Assembly: GCA_964368645.1 (NCBI GenBank) | Contig: CAYJBY010000003.1 | Span: forward strand, 62,001-126,000 | DNA from: JAEDHM01 sp964368645 | Lineage (GTDB): Bacteria > Bacillota > Clostridia > Christensenellales > CAG-1252 | DNA length: 64,000 nt | Direction of reading: 5' to 3' | Position numbers and translations under genes: made by a program | The notes under the pieces: model-generated | Databases searched by the model: none | What the model was told of the DNA's origin: nothing | What the model saw: only the letters and a program-made list of their open reading frames with translations | In this document: one piece after another, positions 40,144 through 48,202 of the stretch | Position numbering within the stretch: position 1 is the stretch's first letter | How the letters are laid out: each line of letters begins with the position of its first letter

Positions 40144-40171
40144 TATGCGCGCCGAATTACGCCCGCGCATA
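40144..40171 (-). promoter_or_regulatory. GC-rich hairpin in the 5' leader of the giant LRR gene
   Basis: A perfect 8-bp stem (TATGCGCG / CGCGCATA, 12-nt loop) lies between the predicted promoter and the AGGAGG of the 10,023-residue protein gene. It ends about 10 nt before the RBS. It could stabilise the 30-kb mRNA or modulate initiation. No known riboswitch is recognised. Confidence 0.5.
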
Positions 40172-40186
40172 ATACTTGTCTGAATT

Positions 40187-40216
40187 ATAATATCACGAAT
40201 TAAAATGCTATCGCAA
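40187..40216 (-). promoter_or_regulatory. Predicted promoter of the giant LRR gene
   Basis: TTGCGA (40211-40216) with an 18-bp spacer to TATTAT (40187-40192), extended by TGA just upstream of the -10. An overlapping TATAAT (40184-40189) offers an alternative -10. The region between the upstream terminator and this site is very AT-rich. Confidence 0.5.
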
Positions 40217-40335
40217 GATTATTAAATTTATTTACACCCTGTATTAGTTGAATTAAAGAGTTCTTAGCAGAAACTTAATGAAAAATTAATAAATTAAAGT
40301 GGATTTTCAACGGTATTTAACGCTGAAAACGTATT

Positions 40336-40367
40336 AAAAACAAAAACCGCCCCGAATAACGGAGCGG
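40336..40367 (-). terminator. Intrinsic terminator of the InlB-repeat lipoprotein gene
   Basis: Starting about 10 nt after the stop at 40378, the minus strand reads an 8-bp stem (CCGCTCCG / CGGGGCGG, one T:G wobble) with a 5-nt loop, followed by TTTTTGTTTTT. It separates the 1295-residue lipoprotein gene from the giant LRR gene. Confidence 0.8.
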
Positions 40368-40377
40368 AGCTTACGGT

Positions 40378-43300
40378 TTACTTTGTAAATACGGCGGTTA
40401 CGGTCACCTGCGCGGTAACTGCCGTTATCGTATATTTCCCGTTGGTGGGAGTCACCGTTCTGCCGTTGATTTTCAAGGCGGAAAGAGTATATCCCGAAGC
40501 AGGCGTTGCGGTTATCGTCACACTCTCGCCGTAGCCCACCGTAGCGGCAGTGGCTGTCAAGGTGCCGTTTGTTACGCCCATAAGCGTTACTGCAAAGGTC
40601 TTACGGCGGAAGGTTACGCTTACCGTTCTTGCTGAAACCACCTCGCCTAAATATGCGGCGGAGCTTAAGGGTTGCTGAACGCCGTCCACGGATAAGGACG
40701 CAATCTCGTATCCTATCGAGGGCGCAATCGAGTAGGTGGCGGTCGTACCGTATTCGAGGGTATCGGAAGAGCTTCCCGTAAAGGAGAATCCGTCGCGGCG
40801 CAATACTCCGCCCTCGCCCACTGTAAGAGCAACGTCAAACGTCTCCTTTGCAAAGGCGGCAGAAACGGTAATCTTGTCGTTTACGGACGAAACGCTTAAC
40901 ACGTAACTGCTCTTGCCGACAGGACTTTCAAACGACGCGGACGAAGCGAAGGAAGATATAAGATAGTGAGAATCCGCGGTAAAGGTTACGGTGAAGGAAT
41001 CGCCGTAATTGACCGATAAGGGATAATCGCTTACACTGCCACCCTCGGACACGGTTATCTCCACGTCGTAACTTTTCAGCTTAAAGGTCACGGCATAGGT
41101 TACGTTACCCGATACAAAATCAACTGCGTAATTCTCCGTTGGCGTAACCGACTGATTATTGACTGTAAGGGTATCCACCTCATAGCCTGTGTCGGGGATA
41201 AATTGCAAAGTCAGCTTATCGCCGTATCTTGCTGTGGCGGCAACCTCCGCCCTGCCTCCTGAACCCGAGGTTCCGCTAACTGTGTATTCGTCAGGCGCGA
41301 AAGCCACGACAAGAGCCAGCGAGGTGCCCACCGTTCCGCAGGAATACGAGGTTAAGCCGTCGCTGTCCGACACTCCCGAGGAAACGTCGTTAAGGGTAAC
41401 GGATGCTATATGATAACCGTCGTCTGCGTATATCATTATCGCACTTCCGTAATTAGTGGAATATTCGCTTTGTTGAGTATTAATGAACTCCTTGTACGAG
41501 GTACTGCCGTTGATTATTACCCTGCCGCCCAAGCCTGACGTAACCGTCACCGTATGGGTATCCACGGCAAAAACCACGGATATACTGTGAGATTTTATGA
41601 CGTTTTGCAAAGTGAGAGTATAGGTAGAACGATTGACGTAGGTCAAAACGCCGTCCATAACGTAATGGGAAACGTGATAATTAGGCTCGGCGGTCATTAC
41701 GATTGACAAGTCGGAGCCGTAGGCTACGCTGTTATTGCCGCCGCAGTCAACGCTTCCGTTGCCTGTTGTGCCCACGTACACGTTGTTGTAGGTAACGTCG
41801 AAATACACGGTCAGCACGTCGCCGCCCACGTTGACAGGCATATAATCAAAGCTCTCCGCCGCGCCCTGCGATTGACCGTTGAACACCACGTCGCGGACGT
41901 AATGCCCCTTTGACGGAGTGAAGACATAGGTCGTCAGCTCTCCGAAATACGCCTTGACCGTACCGCTTGGGGAAATAGTGCCGCCTGACGTCGCCGTTGC
42001 GGTAATAGTCGTTTCCAAGCCCTTAACCGTAACCGACAAAGTTGTCGCCGAGGTTACGGAGTCCAAGTTCACGCTGACCGCTGTGGCGTTGCTAGCCACA
42101 GGATAGGTATAGCTGTCGCCCGATGATGGCGTAACCGTGATTTTTTGGATATAGGTATTGACTGCCGCCGTTATCCTAAAGGATAAACCGTTGCCGTAAA
42201 TCACCTCTGCGGTATTGTCTGAAAGGTCGGTGGTAAAGCCCGTGCCTTTTACCGCCACGGTAAGCCTAGCCTTATCGAAAACCGCACGGATAACGGTATC
42301 GGCGGTTACGGAATCGATAGTATAACGGCTGTTACGAACAAAGGTCTTAACACCGTTCACCGTTATGTAGGACAGCTTATAACCGACCGAGGCGGTAAAC
42401 AGCACCGTATATGGCGAAAAGCACTCTAAAACCGTGCTTCCGTTCTTATCCGAGGTACCGCCCTCTGTGTTGCTTAAAGTGACTGTAATCTGCTTTTTGA
42501 CAAAGGTAACCTCTACGTTCTGAACAGAGGTAATTGTGCTGATAGTACGCGTTACCTTGCCGTTAATCCCTGCAACAGGAGAATAATCTACACCGTTTAC
42601 CTTTATCAACGATACGCAGTAGCCCTCGTTGGGAATCGCGCTGAAACTCAAATAGGAGCCGTAAACGATAGGCGACGCCGACAGCAGCTCCACACTGCCG
42701 CCCTCCTTAGCGTTCACGTTGACCGCAAAGGTTTTGACCGTCCACTTTGCAAAAAGCGAAAGGTCGGTTTTCACCTCATAATCCACGGAACAGGCATTGG
42801 TAAAGGAACGGTCGAAGTACCAACCCACAAGCTCGTATTCAACGCGCTCGGGAGCGGCTAAAGCAAGAACGGAGCCGTAATCGCATTTGACCACATCGAC
42901 CGTAGAATTATACATATAAACGAAATGAACCTCGCATTGCCGAACGCCCCAAACGGCGTACAGCGTAACGGGCTTTTTCACCGCCGTGCCGAAATCATAA
43001 GGCTCTTCGCCGTTGTTTGTCAGCGACCAATGAGTGAAAACAAAGCCCTCTTTGGTCGGAGCTTGAGGCGGCACCGCGCAATCTCCCCACAAAACGCCGT
43101 CCGTGTTCAGTACTCCGTCCGTGTCATAGGTAACGTCGCAGGTTACTCTTTCCAATACAGCAGTAAAGCTGCAAGCGGAGGTTATTACCGTTTGAGCGTC
43201 GGTGCGTTTACCCTCCGAATCGGTATAACCCACAATAACGTAGCCCTCGGGGGGCGTGACGGTATCAGGCGCGGCAAACACCTCGCCGTACTCCATATCG

Positions 43301-44265
43301 CACTCGATTCTTTCGGTGCCGACCAACAAAGTAACCTTACGGTAACCCCTATTGAATACCGCCGTTAAATAAAGCGGTTCCACAACCCTGTAACCCTCGC
43401 TAACCGCCTCGCCTGCGGCGTTAGCCCAATGCTTAAACTGCATTCCCGTAGGCACAATCGGAGAGGGAAAAGTCAAGGCCGAGCCGTAGTCGAAAATTCT
43501 TGACGCCTCACTGCCGCCGATATAGGAAACAGTGATTTGAACAGGACGAATCCTAACCTCTATATCCATTGAGCCGTTGGCGGTAAGACTTTGAAGCTTA
43601 ACACCGCCTGCATAGTAGCCCACGACCTCATAACCCACGTCGGGGATATAAGGCTCCAACTCGTCACCGTAGGAAACGGTACGGGTATCCAGCAAATTGC
43701 CGTTGGAGTCCACCATACGCACCGTACAGTCCTGCACCTTGAACGAAGCGGTTATCGTACCGAATACCGTAACCTCGGTGTCGGTGCGCGCGGCTGTTGT
43801 CACGCCATCGCTCCAGCGGTCAAAGGCATAGCCGTCATAGGAAACAGCCTGTACCGAAGACGCATTGCCGCCGAAAGCCACTTTTTGAGTGGTTTTGCCC
43901 TCGATATAGCCGTCACCGTCTGCCGTATAGCGTAAAATTCCTCCGATTTGGTATTCAAAAGAGGCACTAAACGACTTGAAGGAAACGCTTGCTACCTTCT
44001 TGCCGGGGGTAGTCGTATCAATACTGCTTACCATATCCGAAGTGACCTTGTGGACTGTGGTAGAGCCGTTGCTGTATTTACACGTTAGGGATAAGCTGTC
44101 GTAGGGAAAAGCGTCGCCGACTATAAGTGAAGAGGAAAGAGAGGAAGCGTCTATCTCTATCGCGGTGGCTGTGACCTTATCGGATTTTGAACCGCAAGCG
44201 GAAAAAACCGCGCAGAACGCCGTCAAAATCAGAATTATAGCAATCAGCAAGACGCGACGACGCAT
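40378..44265 (-). CDS. Lipoprotein of InlB-type B-repeats, 1295 residues
   Basis: The signal peptide ends at lipobox F-S-A-C (Cys24), so it is a predicted surface lipoprotein. Residues about 30-110 form a bacterial Ig-like domain. Residues about 110-555 carry InlB B-repeat/Flg_new-like units (pattern P-x-x-E-G-F-x-F-x-x-W, then L-Y-A-V-W or L-F-A-K-W). Residues about 560-1295 are ten divergent InlB B-repeats (Flg_new_2 type), each with G-G-x-V, Y-G-x-x-L/V, P-x-x-G-Y-x-I/V, V-N-G and a closing V-x-F. Such beta-grasp repeats are common in adhesins. There is no C-terminal anchor or enzymatic domain. RBS is TAAGGAGG with its own consensus promoter (44314-44343) and terminator (40336-40367). Function: probable adhesin or stalk; substrate unknown. 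Confidence 0.88.
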   Translation of the reverse strand: MRRRVLLIAIILILTAFCAVFSACGSKSDKVTATAIEIDASSLSSSLIVGDAFPYDSLSLTCKYSNGSTTVHKVTSDMVSSIDTTTPGKKVASVSFKSFSASFEYQIGGILRYTADGDGYIEGKTTQKVAFGGNASSVQAVSYDGYAFDRWSDGVTTAARTDTEVTVFGTITASFKVQDCTVRMVDSNGNLLDTRTVSYGDELEPYIPDVGYEVVGYYAGGVKLQSLTANGSMDIEVRIRPVQITVSYIGGSEASRIFDYGSALTFPSPIVPTGMQFKHWANAAGEAVSEGYRVVEPLYLTAVFNRGYRKVTLLVGTERIECDMEYGEVFAAPDTVTPPEGYVIVGYTDSEGKRTDAQTVITSACSFTAVLERVTCDVTYDTDGVLNTDGVLWGDCAVPPQAPTKEGFVFTHWSLTNNGEEPYDFGTAVKKPVTLYAVWGVRQCEVHFVYMYNSTVDVVKCDYGSVLALAAPERVEYELVGWYFDRSFTNACSVDYEVKTDLSLFAKWTVKTFAVNVNAKEGGSVELLSASPIVYGSYLSFSAIPNEGYCVSLIKVNGVDYSPVAGINGKVTRTISTITSVQNVEVTFVKKQITVTLSNTEGGTSDKNGSTVLECFSPYTVLFTASVGYKLSYITVNGVKTFVRNSRYTIDSVTADTVIRAVFDKARLTVAVKGTGFTTDLSDNTAEVIYGNGLSFRITAAVNTYIQKITVTPSSGDSYTYPVASNATAVSVNLDSVTSATTLSVTVKGLETTITATATSGGTISPSGTVKAYFGELTTYVFTPSKGHYVRDVVFNGQSQGAAESFDYMPVNVGGDVLTVYFDVTYNNVYVGTTGNGSVDCGGNNSVAYGSDLSIVMTAEPNYHVSHYVMDGVLTYVNRSTYTLTLQNVIKSHSISVVFAVDTHTVTVTSGLGGRVIINGSTSYKEFINTQQSEYSTNYGSAIMIYADDGYHIASVTLNDVSSGVSDSDGLTSYSCGTVGTSLALVVAFAPDEYTVSGTSGSGGRAEVAATARYGDKLTLQFIPDTGYEVDTLTVNNQSVTPTENYAVDFVSGNVTYAVTFKLKSYDVEITVSEGGSVSDYPLSVNYGDSFTVTFTADSHYLISSFASSASFESPVGKSSYVLSVSSVNDKITVSAAFAKETFDVALTVGEGGVLRRDGFSFTGSSSDTLEYGTTATYSIAPSIGYEIASLSVDGVQQPLSSAAYLGEVVSARTVSVTFRRKTFAVTLMGVTNGTLTATAATVGYGESVTITATPASGYTLSALKINGRTVTPTNGKYTITAVTAQVTVTAVFTK

Positions 44266-44313
44266 ATAACCTCCTTACCGGGATAACCGTTGAAACGCCG
44301 ACTATAATTAATA

Positions 44314-44343
44314 ATTATACAGCCTTTATTAAAAACCTGTCAA
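44314..44343 (-). promoter_or_regulatory. Consensus sigma-A promoter of the InlB-repeat lipoprotein gene
   Basis: Perfect TTGACA (44338-44343) and perfect TATAAT (44314-44319) with an 18-bp spacer, about 50 nt before the ATG. This is one of the strongest-looking promoters in the window. Confidence 0.85.
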
Positions 44344-44438
44344 GACAATGAGCAGTCGATAATAATTAAGAATTGCTACGAAAGAGCGGAGAAAAGTACT
44401 TCAAAGGATAGAATATGCCGATTAGGGCGCAAGCCGCG

Positions 44439-46175
44439 TTAAACCGCCGACGGATCCACGAACTGGGAATTGTACAAATCGTAATAAAAACCCCTTTGCT
44501 CCATAAGCTCCTCGTGGTTGCCCTGCTCGATAACGTCTCCGTCCTTAAGTACCAAAATCAAATCCGCACTCTTAATGGTGGAAAGCCTGTGAGCCACGAC
44601 AAAAGAGGTTCTGCCCTGCATTATCTTGTCAAAGGTAGCCTGAATATACATTTCGCGGCGAGCGTCGATATTGGAAGTCGCCTCGTCCAGAATAAGCATT
44701 TTGGGTTCGGAGAGCATAACTCGCGCTAAACAAAGCAACTGCCGCTGACCTTGGGAGATGTTCTCTCCGCCGCCTGTCAGAACGGTATCGTAGCCGTCAA
44801 TCATACTGGAAACGAAATCGTGGCAGTAACAGCTCTTCGCCACCTCGATAATCTGCTCGTCCGTTGCGTCCTTATTGCCATAGGCGATATTGTTTCTTAT
44901 CGTATCGGCTTTCAGCCAGCTTTCCTGAAGCACCATACCGAAATTATCTCTCAAATCCCTGCGGCGAACCGTGCGCACGTCAACGCCGTCCACCTTGACC
45001 GCGCCGCCCGTTACGTCGTAAAAACGCATCAGCAGATTGACAAGCGTTGTTTTGCCGCTGCCTGTCGGACCTACGATAGCTATGCGCTTGCCCGACTCCG
45101 CAAAGAGATTAAAGCAGGTTATTAAGGGCACCTCGGGCGAATAGGAGAAGGATACGTTTTCAAAGCTGATATTGCCGGCTACGTTTTCCAAGTCCGCCGC
45201 GTTCTCCGAATCGGGCGGCTCCTGTGCGGTTTCCAGCAGTTCGGTTACGCGCTCCGCCGCCGAAAGTGCGTTTTGCAAGTCGGTGATTATGGTGGTAACG
45301 TCATTGAAGGGCTTGGTATATTGGTTGGCGTACATCAGAAAAGAGCCTATGTGTCCGATAGAACATTTCAGCACAACGCCTAATGCCGCCGCCGTTATGT
45401 ACACTATATTATTAACAGCTCGGGTGGTGGGATTGGTCAGCGCGGAAATAAAGTGCGCCGAGGTCATATCCTTTTGCAGACTGTCGTTGATAGCGTCGAA
45501 TTCCTTAGTCGCCTTATCCTCGTAGCCGAAAGCCTTAACCACCTTTTGGTTGCCTACGTGTTCCTCGGTGTAGCCGTTAAGCTCTCCGAGCTTTGCCTGC
45601 TGTCTGTCAAACATTTTCTGCGCGTGCTTGGCGATAAAATACGAGGTAACGATAGATAAGGGCGAAACCACCACGATTGCCAAAGCAATACGCCAGTCAA
45701 GAGTAAACATACACACGATAGTGACAAGAATAGTCGCAAGCCCCTGTATCAAATGGTTATAGCTGTGAAGAATACCGTCACCCACCTTTTCGGTGTCGTT
45801 GACCATTCGGCTGATTAGGTCGCCGTGAGATACGCGGTCAAGGTAGGAAAAAGGTACGCTCTGTAACTTCTCGTCAATAGCGTCTCTTAAATCCTTAACC
45901 ACCAGTTGCGTTAAGGTATTGGAGCAATAACTGCCTATCCATTGGAAAAGCGCAGAGCCTACGTAAACGCAAAGGAGCAGATAAAAATACTTTGTCAGCG
46001 CGGCGAAATCCACCGCTCCCACGACCATTACGTCGATAGCTCTTCCCACCAGTATAGGACCTGTTAAAGAGCAGGCTACCGACAACAGAGTGAATACGCT
46101 GCCCCAGATAAAATAGCGTTTGTAGGGGGCGATAAAGGGAAGCAACCGCCTAACGGCTGAAACGGCGCGTTTCAT
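44439..46175 (-). CDS. Heterodimeric ABC exporter subunit with ATP-hydrolysing Walker B
   Basis: 578 residues: a type-1 exporter transmembrane domain (six helices in the first 320 residues) fused to a nucleotide-binding domain. Walker A is G-P-T-G-S-G-K-T-T (about residue 370), Walker B is L-I-L-D-E-A-T-S with the catalytic Glu, and the H-loop is A-H-R-L-S. The signature is I-S-Q-G-Q instead of LSGGQ, as in TM288/BmrD/LmrD-type subunits. The start ATG overlaps the stop of the upstream partner (ATGA), and the RBS is AAGGAGG. Together they should form a heterodimer with one degenerate ATP site. Such exporters move drugs, lipids or peptides; the substrate cannot be told from sequence. No clear terminator follows. 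Confidence 0.93.
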   Translation of the reverse strand: MKRAVSAVRRLLPFIAPYKRYFIWGSVFTLLSVACSLTGPILVGRAIDVMVVGAVDFAALTKYFYLLLCVYVGSALFQWIGSYCSNTLTQLVVKDLRDAIDEKLQSVPFSYLDRVSHGDLISRMVNDTEKVGDGILHSYNHLIQGLATILVTIVCMFTLDWRIALAIVVVSPLSIVTSYFIAKHAQKMFDRQQAKLGELNGYTEEHVGNQKVVKAFGYEDKATKEFDAINDSLQKDMTSAHFISALTNPTTRAVNNIVYITAAALGVVLKCSIGHIGSFLMYANQYTKPFNDVTTIITDLQNALSAAERVTELLETAQEPPDSENAADLENVAGNISFENVSFSYSPEVPLITCFNLFAESGKRIAIVGPTGSGKTTLVNLLMRFYDVTGGAVKVDGVDVRTVRRRDLRDNFGMVLQESWLKADTIRNNIAYGNKDATDEQIIEVAKSCYCHDFVSSMIDGYDTVLTGGGENISQGQRQLLCLARVMLSEPKMLILDEATSNIDARREMYIQATFDKIMQGRTSFVVAHRLSTIKSADLILVLKDGDVIEQGNHEELMEQRGFYYDLYNSQFVDPSAV

Positions 46176-47917
46176 AGCGATTCCTCCTTAAACTGGGTAA
46201 GGCACACGTCGCGGTATATGCCGTCCTTCGCCGAAAGCTCGGCGTGAGTTCCCATATCGCAAATCCGTCCGCCGTCCATAACGATGATTTTGTCCGCGTG
46301 GCGTATGGTGCCGGCACGCTGTGAAACCACAATTACCGTCATACCCTTTTCCTTACAGAGCTTGCGAAGGGCAATTCTCAACCGCGCGTCGGTGGCATAG
46401 TCCAAGGCACTGGAACTGTCGTCCATAATCAAGAGCCTGGGATCGCGCATTAACGCTCTCGCTATTGTCAGCCGCTGAATCTGTCCGCCCGAAAAGTTGC
46501 GTCCGCCTGCCTCCACACGGGAATTGTAGCCGTCCTTAAGCTTGCTGATAAACTCGTCGGCTTGTGCGAGCTTAGCGCATTCCGCCACTCTGGACTTGTC
46601 GTAATTATCCAAGCCCCAAGCGATATTTTCTTCTATCGTACCGCTGAACAAAACCGCCTTTTGCGGCACAATGCCGATACTCGCTCTTAAGGCTTCTACG
46701 TTGTAGGAGTTGACGTTCTCGCCGTCAAACAGCACCTCGCCGCTCGTCGCTTTATAAAAGCGCGGAATAAGAGATAGCATAGTGCTTTTGCCGCTGCCCG
46801 TACCTCCGATTACGCCGACGTACTCGCCTTTTTTGACGCTGAAACTGATATTATGCAAGACTTCCTTACTGTTGGCGAACTCAAAGCAAACATTATCAAA
46901 ACGCAGGATTTCCTCACAGGGAGTTATCATATCGTTTCCGCCGCTTTCCTCGCTGTTGCCCAGTTCCAAAAGCTCGTTGATACGGTCCTTGGCAGCGAAG
47001 GCTCGGGTAAATTCCACGGAAAGATTGGCGAAAACCGTCAATGCGGTCAACAGCCACAGCGAATACGTGACGAACGCGCTGATTTCGCCCTTTGACAGCA
47101 GTCCTCCGTCAACCTGCTTGCCGCTGATTACGATTATAACCGCTATTCCCACGTTGATTATAAAGGAGGACAAGGGAGAGAGTAACGCGCTGATATTGTT
47201 GAGCTTTGTCATTACCGACCTGAACGCACCGTTGCGTTTTTTCTCGTCCTCAAGCTCGTCATCGCCTCTGGCAAAGGCTCTGATTACCCTTGCGCCCTCG
47301 ATATTCTCGCGTGTGGCGGCGGTAATGGCGTCCAGCTTGCTCTGCGCCTTGGCGTAGCCCTTAATGGTGTTACGCATAACAAGGAAAAGTATCAGCACCA
47401 CCACGGGAAGCGTACAGGTAAAAATAACTCCGATTTGGATATTGATTAAAAAAGTGAAAACCAGCGAGCCTACCACCAAAACAGGCAGACGGAACACCAG
47501 TCGGAAAAACTTAGCCACACCGTTCTGAAGCACGTTGACGTCGTTGGTTATGCGGTTGATACAGGTCGCCGTCCCCATAGCGTCCAGCTCGGTATAGGAC
47601 ATACTGTTGATATGTGCGTACATAGCTCTGCGCAGATTAGCCCCGAAACCCATTGCGGATACGGCGGCGCACCTTTGGCAGGTAACGGCGCAGGCGTAGT
47701 TGAAAAACACGATTATTGAAAGGAAAATGATGCAGGAACGGGTGGAAAAGTTAAGTACGACTCCTGCGACGACCGTCGGCTCGTTGTAGAGGTTGTTAAT
47801 CATAACCGAAACGGCAATAGGCATAAGTAGCTCGAGTACCGTTTCAAGCAATTTAAGCGTAGGACCGAACAGCGCTTGCACACCGTAGCCCTTAAAATAC
47901 TTCAGCAACCTTTTCAT
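46172..47917 (-). CDS. Heterodimeric ABC exporter subunit with degenerate NBD
   Basis: 581 residues from ATG at 47917: exporter-type transmembrane domain plus NBD. Walker A (G-G-T-G-S-G-K-S-T) and signature (F-S-G-G-Q) are intact. Walker B reads L-I-M-D-D, with Asp in place of catalytic Glu, and the H-loop is S-Q-R, with Gln in place of His. These two changes mark the degenerate-site subunit of TM287/288, BmrCD and LmrCD-type exporters and complement the I-S-Q-G-Q signature of the partner. An in-frame TTG 18 nt upstream lies inside the promoter spacer and cannot be the start. The ATG is 8 nt after the -10 with no Shine-Dalgarno, so the mRNA is probably leaderless. Confidence 0.93.
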   Translation of the reverse strand: MKRLLKYFKGYGVQALFGPTLKLLETVLELLMPIAVSVMINNLYNEPTVVAGVVLNFSTRSCIIFLSIIVFFNYACAVTCQRCAAVSAMGFGANLRRAMYAHINSMSYTELDAMGTATCINRITNDVNVLQNGVAKFFRLVFRLPVLVVGSLVFTFLINIQIGVIFTCTLPVVVLILFLVMRNTIKGYAKAQSKLDAITAATRENIEGARVIRAFARGDDELEDEKKRNGAFRSVMTKLNNISALLSPLSSFIINVGIAVIIVISGKQVDGGLLSKGEISAFVTYSLWLLTALTVFANLSVEFTRAFAAKDRINELLELGNSEESGGNDMITPCEEILRFDNVCFEFANSKEVLHNISFSVKKGEYVGVIGGTGSGKSTMLSLIPRFYKATSGEVLFDGENVNSYNVEALRASIGIVPQKAVLFSGTIEENIAWGLDNYDKSRVAECAKLAQADEFISKLKDGYNSRVEAGGRNFSGGQIQRLTIARALMRDPRLLIMDDSSSALDYATDARLRIALRKLCKEKGMTVIVVSQRAGTIRHADKIIVMDGGRICDMGTHAELSAKDGIYRDVCLTQFKEESL

Positions 47918-47925
47918 ACTACTAT

Positions 47926-47954
47926 ATTTTATCAATAAAGGCGCGTATTGTCAA
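47926..47954 (-). promoter_or_regulatory. Promoter of the ABC exporter operon, predicted leaderless
   Basis: TTGACA (47949-47954), 17-bp spacer, TAAAAT (47926-47931). The ATG begins 8 nt after the -10, so the transcript should start at or within a base or two of the ATG. No ribosome binding site is present. Confidence 0.85.
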
Positions 47955-48154
47955 CGCAGCTAAAAATATTATATTGCCTCATTTGGTCATGTTTTGCCCT
48001 ATCAGTCAGCCCTCGGCGGCAAGTCCGCAATTTCTTACAAAGCCGACTCGGATTTTTGAACACAGTCAGCCCTATGCATCAACCGCAGCTTAAGGCAAAA
48101 TATTCGCATATCTTCACTGATTATCTTTCAGCGGTACTCTATGCGTTGAGTACG

Positions 48155-48183
48155 AAAAAGGAGCGGCTTTATCGCCGCTCCTT
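48155..48183 (-). terminator. Intrinsic terminator of the oxaloacetate decarboxylase operon
   Basis: A perfect 10-bp stem (AAGGAGCGGC / GCCGCTCCTT) with a 6-nt loop, followed on the minus strand by a T-run, 20 nt after the oadB stop. The rest of the 267-nt gap (47936-48202) holds only the ABC promoter. Confidence 0.88.
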
Positions 48184-48202
48184 GCCGTATCAAAGTTATC
48201 TA

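Noticed and set aside
47918..47935. TTG start for the first ABC half-transporter
   Set aside because: It lies in the spacer between the -35 and -10 elements and would not be transcribed.
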